Assembly: GCA_030844895.1 (NCBI GenBank) | Contig: CM061233.1 | Location: forward strand, 49,715,453-49,779,452 | DNA length: 64,000 nucleotides | From: Ambrosia x helenae | Lineage: Eukaryota > Streptophyta > Magnoliopsida > Asterales > Asteraceae | Reading direction: 5' to 3' | In this document: positions 32,433 to 44,178 of the stretch, piece by piece | Layout of the letters: every line of letters begins with the position of its first letter | How positions within the stretch are numbered: the first letter of the stretch is position 1 | Position numbers and translations under genes: made by a program | The notes under the pieces: generated by a model | The model's input: only the letters and a program-made list of their open reading frames with translations | What the model was told of the DNA's origin: nothing | Database searches by the model: none

Positions 32433-35400
32433 ATGGCTTTAGTTCTTAAACAAGGACACAATCTCAGAGCCTACTTAGAAAAACAAGAAGGCTGGTCCCA
32501 ATATGATGAGATCATTGATCTCGTCGTCAAATCCCAATATTTCACCGCTCTCACAATAGACCCACCAATACATCCTGAAACTCTCAATGAGTTATGGGCC
32601 AATGCTGAGACAGTGATGGTGGATGATGAAGTTATCTCTCTCAACTCAACAATTAAGGGGAGACAAATGGCCATCACACCGGCCATACTTGCAAACAGAC
32701 TGGGGTTGAATGATGTGAATGCCCCTGAAAAGTTTGACAACTCTGCAATCCACCTAACCATGACTGAGTGTGGTTATCAAGGTACTCTCTCACAAGCTAC
32801 TATCTTTAAAAAGTATTTTGAACCAAAATATAAACTTTTGTTTCATTATATAATTATGTGCTTGAGTCCTAAAACAGGGTCTTATGACCAGATGCCCTCA
32901 ACCTTTTAACCAATTTTTCATTCCATTATGAATGAAACAAATTTCAGGGCATCAAAACTTTTCTTTAATGAGTTGGTGTTACATCACAATAACACTAAGA
33001 AAAAGTTTTTGTTATATTCAAGGTTTATTATGCAATGCATAATAACTGAACTGGGTAATGAGGTGCTTGTGGGTAAAACTGAAATTTTAAAACCCTTAAC
33101 CTCACAAGCATACTCAAGGCACAACAAACAGGCTGCCTGGCCAGAAGATGACCAAGGGGAACCAGAACCAGTCCCCATGGAACCCTCATCTTCCAAACCT
33201 ACTCCACCAAAGGCCAAGAAACCCAAGGTACAAAAACAAAAACCCACCAAACCTAAAAGAAAAGCTGTTCAGGAGGTTGAGATGCCTGAACAAACTATTG
33301 TGCAATATGCAGTTCTTAAAGATGTGACTGAAACATCCTCTCAGTCTCATCCATCTCAAACCCCACCAAGAGCACCAATTACAATCCTTTTCAAAAGAAA
33401 AAGACTTAAGAAAACTATTCCCATTGATTCTTCATTTGAAACTGCTGAACCCACTGCCCAAACTACTGAACCAGCACCCCAAATTTCTGAACCAGACATT
33501 GAAATAGCCAAACTTCTCTCTGGGCTAAAAGAGAAAGTCCCATCTACACATGTCAGTCCCCATCAACCACATAAAACAGGGGACATAGCCTCAGAAATTG
33601 ACATGGATGTGGACACTCAAAGCCCTAACCAAAGAGATGAAGATGAACCAGAGTCTCTAAGCCCAAACTTAGAAACTTTTGGTACTTTTGAGGCTGCTAC
33701 TACTCATTTACCACCCAGTGGTGGACCTGAGGACAGAAGTAACATAGCTAAGACCTCAACTGTGGCAACTACTGATGAAGGCTTAATGCCTGAGGTAGGA
33801 AATCCTCTGAACCAAGAAAAAGAGGTACATGAGACAACTGAGTTGGGCTCAGCTCATGATGTAACTGATACAGTCCTCATTGAGGATGTAATCAGGGATT
33901 CAGATGATTCCATTGATTTGGATGATGTTTCAAAACACCAAACTACTGAATTGATGGCTACAAGTGAAGGTCCTGCACATGGTGTATCTATGCTCAAGAA
34001 GCTAGTCACACCATCTTAGGTTAAAGCCCACTCAATCCATGATTCCCCTAGAGTGGCATCTTCTGTACAACAAGAAGATCACCCAAAAACACACCCCTCA
34101 CTACAAATGCCTACCCAATTCCCTGGGCAAACAAGCATAGACATGAACCAGCTATGCAGCCCAGATGGTCCCTTATACCACATGATGAGCACCCTCATCA
34201 AGAATCACTTCCAAACATACACAGCTAACTTGGAGCTGTCCATGAAGAACCAATTTGGAGTGATACAGACGAACATGAATGATCTGTCCAACAAGATTGA
34301 CTACAACAGCAAACAGATTGCTCATCTTACAGGTCAGTTCTCCCAAGCATCAACTTCAAAAGCTGATGAAGCCAAAAAGGGGGAGAAAATCAAGGTACCT
34401 ATGGATACACTTGAAGCCAGAAGAAAGGCAAGAGTGGCTATCCTAGCAAGAGATCAAAAAGATCAAGCCAGAAAAGAGAAACTGGCCCAACAATTTGGTA
34501 TCTCTATTCAAGAAGTAGAAGATGCTGAAAAGACTGATGAATCCCAAGGGCACAATGAAGAAACCTCTGATGGCCAAACTTCTGATGAAGAATCAGAAAG
34601 TACTGAAGACAATCCTTCAGTAGTTGACAAACCTTCAGTTGTTGTCAACCCATCAAAGGTTAACACTTCCAAAACTAAAATTGCTGACCCTTCCAGATCA
34701 ACTGCTCCTATTCAACCAACTTCTGTTCATACTAGGCCTACTACAACAGTTACCACAATGACTGTGCTAAACCCTTCTCCAATCTCTCAATCAGCAGAAC
34801 TACTTGAGAAGAGTTTAGTGGCAGCCCAAAAGAAGGCCAGAGAAGATCAGATCTGGAAAACACTGGAAGAAAGGGATGACTTAGATCTAAGCCATGAAGA
34901 AAAACTTCAGGCTTATGAAGCTGAACTCCAAAGGCAGGCTAGCCTAGACCAGATTGCTGAAGAAGATAAAAGACATCAACTGATGTCTTACATTACAAAG
35001 AACAGCAAAATCAAAGCCCACACATTGAAGAGACTCTCTATGGAAGAGCTGACAAGAAGAGCTCAACTTATTGCAGATAAACTTGCAACAAGTAAAGACA
35101 CAAAGGCCAAGAGAGCTCAGATGATAGAAGAACTGGTAGCAAATGGTTATGGTTCAAAAGCCTCAGTGTCCAAATGGAAAGAAGAAAGATTGGTGGACAC
35201 ATATAGAAAATACAAGGCTGCAAGGGCTGCAAATCCAGAGAAGTTTCAAACTGCTGAAGTTTCAACTTCAGTAGTTAGAACTTCTGGTGTTCAAAGAAGA
35301 CCAGCTACTCAGAGAAAGAAATCAGAGGAGAAGGTAAAGACTGATTTCAGAATGGTACTACTAGAAGGTAGTACAGTAGTCCATTCTGATTTTGATATAG

Positions 35401-35897
35401 AAGAAAAGCCTCTGATCACACAATTCAGGGATCCTTCCACCTTTGCATATCAAATCCAGAAGACCATCACAGACAAACTGCACACTAAGGTAGTAACTGA
35501 ACATCATTTGCGAACATTTCAGATACCTAATGTGATGGAACAACAGCAAGGAAGTGAATCCCACCTGAGAGTCACTGAAATTGAAAACATTCAACACTCA
35601 GGAGAAACCCAGGGTACCACAATGGTTCCCTACACTTTAGACTTTGACAAGTCTAAAGAACCAATCATCAGATGGTCCTTTACTGATAGAAACTCAGTAC
35701 TTGTGACAAGAAGAGATCAGACAAGCAGGGCCTATAGGTCGATGAATGATCTGAAGAAACTATCAACCAAAGACCTGCTTACAATCCAACACTTAGAACC
35801 ACAGAAAGGGTCTCTTACTGATGAACAGCTCAACCAGCTCAAGAATTCCATGTTCAAAGGAATATGGAAAATTGTGAAAGACAGAAAAGAACAATAA
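32433..35897 (+). pseudogene. Extra frame behind pol of SIRE1 (env-position ORF)
   Basis: One frame of about 1154 codons from ATG 32433 (MALVLKQGHNLRAYLEK), broken by TAA 32907-32909 and TAG 34017-34019. I do not recognise a characterised domain. N-terminal 160 residues: a globular region shared with SIRE2 (GRQMAITPAILANRLGLND). Then a Lys/Pro/Thr/Ser-rich disordered middle (about 230-530), helical and coiled-coil stretches (about 560-620 and 800-950, KARVAILARDQKDQARKEK, KLQAYEAELQRQ), a conserved block KWKEERLVDTYRKYKA and a C-terminal domain ending near 35895. No signal peptide or membrane span is seen, so an envelope role (proposed for SIRE1 of soybean at this position) is not supported here. 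The high lysine content would fit a nucleic-acid-binding or nuclear role, which is speculation. Confidence 0.75.
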
Positions 35898-35927
35898 GGA
35901 ATTAGTAAGGTTTTGGCTTCATCAATC

Positions 35928-35938
35928 CAGGGGGAGAT
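35928..35938 (+). other. Polypurine tract of SIRE1
   Basis: CAGGGGGAGAT directly before TGTTAGG. The older copy has TAGGGGGAGAT at 59300-59310. Confidence 0.8.
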
Positions 35939-36635
35939 TGTTAGGACAAAAAGGATTGGTGAAACCACTTTTGCAAACCTTAGTCTAATTCACTTCTGTC
36001 AAAATATTCTAAGTATAGAACTGCTGAAGAAGAAGGATCAAACTGCTAAAAAAGAGATTCAGAAGTGCTGAAGAAGAAAAGTCATCAGAAGTTCTGAAGT
36101 TCAAACCAGACACTTCTACTGAAGAACTACTGAAGACAAACTACTCATCAGTAGTTTGTCATTCATCAGCACTTACATGAAGATCTTTTCCACCGCCTTT
36201 TTGTATCAGTAGTTTATTACTTTAATGTTTCTTTTTGCTTTATGTACAAGTTCCAAGACTGCAAGTTGTTGCAACTTGTTTCTGAACTTGCTTTTGGCAA
36301 GGTTCATGTATTTGTAAAGTCTATAAATAGAAGGGTTCATCCCTCTGTTTTAGACATTGATTTTAATACAGAAATCCTTCAACACTTATTATTGTTATTT
36401 CCATTTCGTGTTTATTGAGAATCTGTCAAAGTGTTTCATTCTCATTCAATACTTAGATTCTCAATAAACACTTTTCATTTATTAGTTCTTGAATCCAGGG
36501 GGGTAATAACTCGTGTTGATAAGTGTAGCTTTAAACATATAAACATTCCGCTGTGCTATCACTCATCAAGAACTTGCTAAACACTTAAGTGTCAACTAGC
36601 AAGTTCAAACAAAAGAGCAATATACTGATCCAACA
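35939..36635 (+). repeat. 3' LTR of SIRE1
   Basis: 697 bp; same ends as the 5' LTR; about a dozen substitutions and one small indel by eye. Followed by AATC of the target duplication. Confidence 0.93.
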
Positions 36636-37352
36636 AATCAATACGAAACTGATGGAACAAAGCTCGCGCACCAAACACTTCCAGTCGGCATTTCTTGGAG
36701 GTTTTAAGGTGAATGTGATATAGGGGTTCCTCTAATGGGATCCTAGTGAGCATTTGTGCGAGTTTAATTGCTTCAAAAAGACCGGATTTAAAGGATTTAG
36801 TTTTTGGTCTAAGGAAAGTTTTGAATGATTACCAATCAATCTAATTTGAACCTAAAATCACGTTGTAACGCATTAATTGACAGCAGTAAAACGCGTAACA
36901 TGATTTCGCTTAACATGGAAAGTTTAAGCTTGGAAAAAGACGTGTGAATCATAAGCTAATTCGAATGGATTAGAGGTTTGTTGACTTGGTTTAGTCAACT
37001 GACATGTTTTAGGAAAATGTTATATTGAATTGTATTGGGTAGTATTCCCAAAAAGGCTTGTAGCCCAATTGGTTTGGTTGTGTTTGTGTTAATCAGTTGG
37101 GCTCGGGTTCTAATCCTGGCACCAACACTATATATATATATATATATTGAAGCCTAACTATATTTATGTATATATATAATGATTATACTAGTAAAAAATG
37201 TTACGAATAATTTTTAAAACACACTAAAACGTCGAGGTTCAACGAAAAGTTTTTTTTTATAATTATTTCTATAAGGTGTTTAAAACGTACATTGTTTAAA
37301 ACAAACACATTTTTATTAATTAATAATTTTAGGGAAAATTTGCGATGTTACA
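36636..37352 (-). repeat. LTR of TR-GAG copy 2, piece 3 (outer end)
   Basis: The last bases (AAAATTTGCGATGTTACA to 37352) are the reverse complement of the LTR start at 687. That fixes 37352 as the 5' end of the minus-strand LTR whose other end is at 9643. Contains (TA)n at 37129-37147 and a tRNA-like stretch at 37065-37125. No gene. Confidence 0.75.
37065..37125 (+). other. tRNA-like stretch (A and B boxes)
   Basis: TAGCCCAATTGG (A-box-like) and GGTTCTAATCC (B-box-like) about 40 nt apart, ending TGGCACC. No convincing acceptor stem. With the stretch at 24881-24967 it is one of two such pieces in this LTR, on opposite strands. Confidence 0.4.
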
Positions 37353-37693
37353 CCAGGGATGTCCAAGTTACAGATGCTCCACCTACAAGCAAGTACCCAA
37401 GAGGATATGGACAACCACCTTGTCATAATCTGCCACATGTTTATGAAGAACCCAAGAGGCCTTCTAAATCAAGAGTGAACAGAAATCCCTATGGGTACTA
37501 TCATCTGTCAGGAAGTGATCAAACAATTGTTGCACCAAGTGTTGACATTCAAGCACTTGCAAATGGTCAGCAACAGTTGTTGAACTTAATTCAAAAACTA
37601 GTTCAAACCGCTGATCACCTTCCTAAGCTTGAGGCTGAAAAGTCTGTGGACCCATCTAAAGCCAACTTGGCTTTGGACACTCACCAAAACTAA
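37353..37693 (+). pseudogene. gag C-terminal fragment of SIRE2
   Basis: Open frame from the junction: DVQVTDAPPTSKYPRGYG ... NLIQKLVQTADHLPKL ... LALDTHQN, then TAA. It matches the tail position of SIRE1 gag before the pol start. Upstream gag is lost at the LTR boundary 37352/37353. The stop is in frame with pol, 15 nt before VQGAS..WYVDSGG. Confidence 0.75.
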
Positions 37694-37705
37694 TTCATTA
37701 CTGCT

Positions 37706-40700
37706 GTGCAGGGAGCTTCTGCTTGTTTAGATAGTCTTTGGTATGTAGATAGTGGAGGCTCCAGGCACATGACAGGATGTAGAGCCCTTCTTCTGGACTT
37801 CTTAGCTCAAGGAGGGGGTGATATATCCTTTGGTAATGATTCAAAAGGTAAGGTGTTGGGTTCAGGGACTGTTCAGGCTGGGAAACTCAAGTTTGAAAAT
37901 GTCAATCTTATTGATAATCTTAAATTTAATCTTCTTAGTGTATCACAAATGAGTGACAAAGGGTATGGCTCATTCTTCACTAAGAAAACTTGTAAGATTA
38001 TTGGGCCAGAAGTGGTGAAAAAGATTGACACCATCATTGCTGAGAGCAAAGCACAACTTGTTGCTCATAGGAGTGGCAATGTGTATGTAGTTGATATGTT
38101 GAAGGACAATCCTATGGCAAATGTCTGTCTGTTTTCTGCTGCCTCCACAAAGGAAACAGAATTGTGGCATTGGAGACTGGGTCATACCAACCTTCAAACT
38201 ATCAACTCACTCTCCAAACAAAGCCTTGTCAGAGGTTTACCATCAAAAGAATTTAAATGTGATGAGCATTGTGTTTCCTGCTTAAAAGGAAAACAACATA
38301 AAAGCTCTTACAAATCCATTGATGAGTCCAAAACAAGTCAATGTCTACAACTGTTGCACATGGACTTGTTTGGCCCAGTTAAAATCATGAGTCTAAGAAG
38401 AAAGAGATTCTGTCTTGTCATAGTTGATGATTTTTCTAGGTTTACATGGACTTACTTTTTACACTCTAAGGATGAGACAGCAGGTATCTTGAAGGACTTT
38501 GTCACCAAAGTTGAAAAACAATATGACTTGCCAGTAAAAGTCTTTAGAAGTGACAATGGAACAGAGTTTAAAAATAAGGATTGTGAGGCAGTACAGCATC
38601 CCAAGAACACCAGAGTAAAATGGGGTGGATGAGAGGAAAAATAGAACTCTTATTGAAGCTGCAAGAACCATGCTAGCAGATTCTGGTTTGCCACTGTCCT
38701 TCTAGGCAGAAGCTGTAAACACTGCTTGCTATGTTCAAAACAGAGTTTTAATCAACCCAAGACATCAAAAGACTGCTTATGAAATTTTGTTCAAAATCAA
38801 ACCATTAATCTCATTTTTCAAAATCTTTGGCTGCCCATGTTTCATTTTAAATCTTAAAGATTCCATTTTAAAATTTGCAGCCAAAGTAGATTGTGGATAT
38901 TTTCTGGGATATTCTTCTACTGCCAAGGCCTATAAAGTGTTTAACACAAGGACCAGGACAATAGAAGAAACTCTGATTGTAAAGTTCAATGAACTTTCAT
39001 CCCTAAAAATCCCAGCAAATCCTGCTGATTTGTTTGATTTAGATAAATTCAAATTTGAAGATATTACTGTCAAAACTAACAGTGCAGGTATTCCACAATC
39101 TCCACAACAAGATTACAGAACAGATGTTGTGATTCCAAATCACTATAAAGTCTATTCTGCATCAGAGGAAACAGCTGTTCAAAACACCTGTCAAAACTCT
39201 GTCACAGCTGAGTCAGCCACTATTGGCCAATCTTACCCTCAAACCACTGCTTCACCATTTTCATCCACTGCTCAATCATTTGTTGACAAAAGTCAAACCT
39301 TTGTTGACAACAGTCAGTCCAGTTTTACACCACTTGGACCCATTCTCCCACTTCCATTTCAAACATCTGTTGGCACTACAGAAGTGCAAACAGATGTTAC
39401 ATCAACAGAGTCACCAAACCTCTGTCCTTCACCTCAAAATGCCATCATACCACATCAGGGAGATCTGATCTACCTAAGAGCTCATCCACAAGATCAAATC
39501 ATTGGCAACATCAGAGAAGGTGTGCTCACAAGAAGCCAATCCTCAAAAATCTGTCTTTTTGCAGGCTTTCTATCTCTCACACAACCTGTCAAGTACCAAG
39601 AGGCACTAAAAGACAACAGTTGGGTAGAAGCAATGCAGGAAGAGCTCCTTCAGTTTAAAAGACAACAAGTATGGGAACTTGTACCACTGCCTAAGGATGT
39701 TTGTCCAATTGGCACAAAATGGGTCTTCAAAAACAAAACTGATGAAAGGGGTATAGTTGTCAAGAATAAAGCTAGGCTTGTGGTTCAAGGCTTCAGACAA
39801 GAAGAAAGAATAGACTATGATGAAACCTTTGCTCATGTAGCTAGGTTAGAAGCTATCAGACTCTTCCTAGCCTTTGCTGTCAACCACAACATCAAGGTGT
39901 ATCAGATGGACATCAAATGTGCATTCCTATATGGCAAAATTCAGGAGGAGGTCTATGTATGTCAACCGCGTGGTTTTGAAGACACATTCCATCCTGATTA
40001 TGTCTACAAGCTTAACAAAGTCTTGTATGGTCTCAAGCAAGCACCTAGGGCTGGTATGAAACTCTTTCCACCTTTCTCTTATCCATTGGTTTCACAAGAG
40101 GTAAAATTGATAAAACCTTATTTTTGAAATGGAGAGGGAAAGATTTAATGATTGTTCAAATATATGTGGATGACATCATTTTCGGATCCGCATGTAACAA
40201 AATGTGTGAAGAGTTTAGGGAACTCATGACAGCAGAGTTTGAAATGAGTGCTATGGGTGAACTCCAGTGCTTCCTTGGTCTCCAAGTGAAGCAGCTGCAA
40301 AATGGCACATTCATTCATCAAAACAAATATGTGAAAAATTTATTAACTAGATTTGAGATGAATGACTGTAAGCCATGTAGTACACCCATGAGTACAGTCA
40401 AGCTACTCACTATTGATGACAAGGATGAATTGGTTGACCAGACACATTACATATGCATGATTAGATCTTTATTGTACTTAACTGCATCTAGGCCAGACAT
40501 TATGTTTGCCACTTGTGTTTGTGCAAGATCCCAGGCTTCACCCAGAAAGTCAAACCTTATTGTTGTGAAAAGGATATTCAGATACCTAAAAGGTGCTCCC
40601 ACACTTGGTATCTGGTATCCTGCTAATGGAAACATTGAGCTTTCAGGTTATTCAGATAGTGATTTTGCTGGCTGCCACACCACAAGGAAGTCTACATCAG

Positions 40701-41106
40701 GAGGTTGCCAGTTTCTAGAGAATGCCTTAGTCTCTTGGCAAAGAAAAAAGCAAGCAGCTGTTTCAACTTCAACAGCTGAGGCTGAATACATTGCTGCTGC
40801 ACGCTGCACAGCCCAACTCATGTGGCTTCAAAATCAACTGCTGGATTTTGGGATAACTGCACTAAAGACTCCACTCATGTTGGATAGTCAGCTGCTGAAA
40901 ATATCATCAAGAATCCAGTTTCTCACTCAACCACAAAGCACATAGACATCAGACATCATTTTGTCAGAGATAGCTATGAAAAAGGTTTGATTTCTCTACA
41001 TCATGTTCCAACAGAGGATCAGTTGGCAGATGTGTTGACAAAAGCTTTAGACAGATCTACCTTCACAAATCTGATTTCTAGAATTGGTATGCTAAACATG
41101 GACTAA
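37706..41106 (+). pseudogene. pol of SIRE2
   Basis: Same order as SIRE1: protease WYVDSGGSRHMTG, GAG-pre-integrase (LWHWRLGHTN), integrase (SDNGTEFKNK), RT (WVFKNKTDERG, YVDDIIFGS), RNase H (TAEAEYIAAARC, HIDIRHHF). Damage: a deletion with frameshift near 38580 removing part of the integrase core, TAG for Trp at about 38704, a one-base loss near 40053, and another near 40890. The last codons (RIGMLNMD) end at TAA 41104-41106. Confidence 0.88.
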
Positions 41107-41669
41107 ATAACAAAAATGTTTTAAATAAAAACATTAAAATGTTTCAGAAAATAAAAATTCATCCTTAAAAATAGCATTTTGGTTGAAAAATCTGTTAAGG
41201 ATAAAACAACCACTGTTTCATCCACTCTATCCACTGTTAGTTGAAAAATCTGTTTCAAACATCTTATCAGATAAAACAACCACTGTTTGGTTGAAAAATA
41301 TGTTTCAAACCTCTGTTTAGATAAAAAAACTGTTTCATTATATATATATACATATATACATATATCTATCTATAAAAAAACCCAACAAGTGCTGTTAGCA
41401 TCAGCACTCTGGTAAGACAACAGCTGTTTGCATCAGACCTTTGGCAACAGTTGTATACCACCAGATGTTTGGCCATCAGATGTTTGCCACGTCTGCTCCC
41501 AAAAGCAGAGTTTTGGCCACATCAGCGGTTTCACCAGAGCCTATAAAAACCATGTTTTACCACAACAGTCGTTACACTGTCTCATTGTATTCAAAATACT
41601 GAAACCGCCTTCTTCATCCTCAAACCCTTACTCAAATTCCACTCACTCTCACACTCGAAATCCATTACA
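41107..41669 (+). promoter_or_regulatory. Spacer with motif cluster and TATA box before SIRE2 extra ORF
   Basis: Repeats of AAACAACCACTGTTT, GTTGAAAAATCTGTTT, CATCAGATGTTTG and CAACAGCTGTT, a TA-rich tract (41338-41375), then CATCAGCGGTTT (41520-41531) followed by CTATAAAAAC (TATA at 41542-41549), 120 nt before the ATG at 41670. The LTR has the matching pair CATCAGTGGTTT (59739-59750) and TATAAATA (59760-59767) at almost the same spacing, which supports a real internal promoter. Confidence 0.55.
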
Positions 41670-44178
41670 ATGGTTCTTCAAGAGAAAGCCACCCACAATT
41701 ATCTCCCATATCTGGTAAAAATAGATGAAAACGTTCCATTCCATTCCACCATCAACATCATCTTAAACTCCAAATACCTAACAATCCTAACAGCTGATGC
41801 TCCTATTTATCTCGATACCCTCCAATAATTTCGGTTGAATGCTGAATTTCTTCTCCAAGACAAAAAGCCTACATCCATTATCTCAAAAATTGGAGAGACA
41901 AGTATCGTCATTACCCCTGAACTGATATCCACAACCTTCTCACTCAATGACCTGTCAGGTAAAGACTCTTTCCCTAAGGCAGAGCTTCACACAGAGTTTC
42001 AGGAAAGAGGTTATGATGCACAAATGACTGGGTCAACACTTTTTAAAAATTTTTTCCCACCAGTCATGAAATTTTTCTTTCATACCCTCCTTCTTTGTGT
42101 CTCTGCTAAGTCCACTTCCTTTAATGAAATCCCATTGAGGATTCAGTACTTAGGTTATGCTATGTTGTCAGACTCAGACTTCAATTTATCCTAGGGACTG
42201 TTTATGGACTTAGTATCAAATGTGAAAGCCATAAAGTCTTGGTCTAATAATGCTTTTTTGATTTACCTTAGAATTTTGAGTGTAATCCTTCAAAAGGTTT
42301 TACCAGAAAAAGATTTTAAAAAGGGTGAGTCTATTCAAATGAAGAGTCTAACTGATGAAACTTTCACAAGAATGCTAGGTTCAACTACCCAAGAAAAAGT
42401 ATTAAAAGTGTCTAAAGTTTCAAAAACACAAACAAATAGTGCTAAGACAACAACTGTTGTCCAAACCTCTATTGTTGAGCCCACTGCTCCTGGTGATCAT
42501 GGCACTACATCCAGTGCTGTGAATCCCACACCAGCCACCTCCAAAAGAAAACGTCCATCCACAAAAACCACCACTAAACCAAAAAGGGGACTTCTGGAAG
42601 ATGAGATACCAGAGGAAAACCCTGTTGCAACCCAAAAGCAACAAGAAACCACTGTTGTTACTTCCTCACAACAGTTGGATATATCTCAACCTGACCAAAC
42701 TTCTCATGAATCCTCACAAAAGGATCATGTTGTAAGCCAAAGGGAAACACATCATGATACATATGAGTCACTTGGCCATATGTTCACAAGCCCCTCTCCC
42801 AGGGCTAATTCTCTTTTCACTCCTCCACCTTCACCAAAACATGTCCCTCAAACCATGCAACCTCTGTTTGAGGTTATTGATAAAACTCAGGAAAATCCCA
42901 GTTCCTCTTCTTCACCCATCAATGAGAGTATACCTCCACAAGTGACTGGGACTGAGGAAAATCAATCAGCCATCCCACAAGCTAAAGAGGAGGTTACACC
43001 CCTAGAGTTCAATAAAACTCTAGGTGAGTTTTCAAGTGAAGCAGCCACTACTGATGTAGAGACCATTGTCTCACAACAGGACAGTGGTTACATAGCTAAG
43101 ACTTCCTTGAAGGCAAAAACTGATGAGGCCACTATACTGTCCCCAAAATCAGTTAAAAGTCCCCAGAACCAAGAAAAAGGGGCATCTGGTTCTCATCCTT
43201 TGGACTCACCTCCTAGGACTGAACCAGTTACAACTACCACTGGTAGGAATTCAGATAATCCTATTAACTTAGGTGATGGGTTAAAATACCAAGAATTGAC
43301 AGCTAGAGTATAGTCCATTGAAACCTTTGTTGCTGATATCAAATCAGATATCAAGACATTATTGGGATCATTGGCTACTCTTACCAAGAGTCAACCATCC
43401 ACTGAAGATATTGCTAGTGAGCTATGGAAGTCTGTTTCCCCCATCATCATAGCTCACAGAAAACTAGCAGATCAGACTCATGAAACTTATATGGTTGAGA
43501 TCCGGACCATGGTGGATGCTAGGTACAAAGACACTCAAGCTGACATTAAAGCCATCAAAGATCATTTGCTGAAGACCACTGGCTCTGCCCCTACCACAAT
43601 TCTCAGAGATGAAGATGATGATGACTTCACTGCTGATGATGCCAAAAAGGGGGAGAGTGGCAGAGATAGATTGCCAAAGCTAGATCCCTTTGGTTATCCA
43701 CCCTCACAAAAGGGAAAATCAAAGTCTGCCAACAAACCAGGGTCTACTCACACAGCACCACAACAACAACAACAACAACAACAACCAAATGTTCAAACCT
43801 CTGCTGCTACTGAAACTGCCAAAACTAGCAAAGCAAAGGAAGTTGATACATCTGCTAATGAAGAAGCTGAAAAGGCTGCTAAGGAAAAGAAAAAGAGGGA
43901 TGACACTTTGGAAGTTAAAGCAGAGTTTCTGGTACATTTGAAAAGGGAACAACAGCAAGAAGTTGAAGATGTGGGTTCCTCTAAAAGGAAGAAAATGCCT
44001 GCCAAACATGTCAGAAAACCACCATCCAAACTTGTTGCTAAAACCACTACTACCAAAATCACTGCCACCAAAACCACTGATACCACCACAACATCTAAAC
44101 CTATCACCACAACCACCAAACCAACCACTGAACCTACTACCACAACCACCAACACACCACCTACAACCACTTCACCTC
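41670..44178 (+). pseudogene. Extra frame behind pol of SIRE2, part 1
   Basis: ATG at 41670 (MVLQEKATHNYLPYLVKIDE), one frame broken by TAA 41826-41828, TAG 42192-42194 and TAG 43311-43313. The N-terminal region aligns with the SIRE1 extra ORF (YLTILTADAPIYLDTLQ, IVITPELISTTFSLND). Then a Ser/Thr/Pro/Lys-rich linker, a conserved DDAKKGE-type block near 43640, a (CAA)n-coded poly-Gln run (43761-43785), a Lys/Glu-rich coiled stretch and a Thr/Pro-rich tail. Interrupted at 44178 by element Y; continues at 57829. No function known. Confidence 0.7.

Larger units (their letters stand above)
25165..36635 (+). mobile_element. Complete Sirevirus-type Ty1/copia element (SIRE1)
   Basis: 11.5 kb: LTR 25165-25862, Met-tRNA primer site, large gag, pol, spacer, a long extra frame behind pol, polypurine tract (35928-35938), LTR 35939-36635. 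A 4-5 bp duplication AATC (AAATC if the shared final A is counted) flanks it at 25160-25164 and 36635-36639. The large gag with two distant knuckles, the AGGGGGAGAT-TGTT end and the extra ORF after pol fit the Sirevirus lineage. LTRs differ at about a dozen positions. Pol has two nonsense codons and a frameshift, so this copy is disabled. It is inserted in the LTR of TR-GAG copy 2. Confidence 0.92.

Noticed and set aside
32433..35897. Envelope gene of an endogenous retrovirus
   Set aside because: No signal peptide, membrane anchor or cleavage site is visible; position alone does not make it an envelope.
37065..37125. tRNA gene on the plus strand
   Set aside because: Same reason: box-like motifs only, no full cloverleaf.
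43793..44170. Valine-rich minus-strand frame opposite the SIRE2 extra ORF
   Set aside because: Shadow of the Thr/Pro-rich coding repeats on the plus strand.
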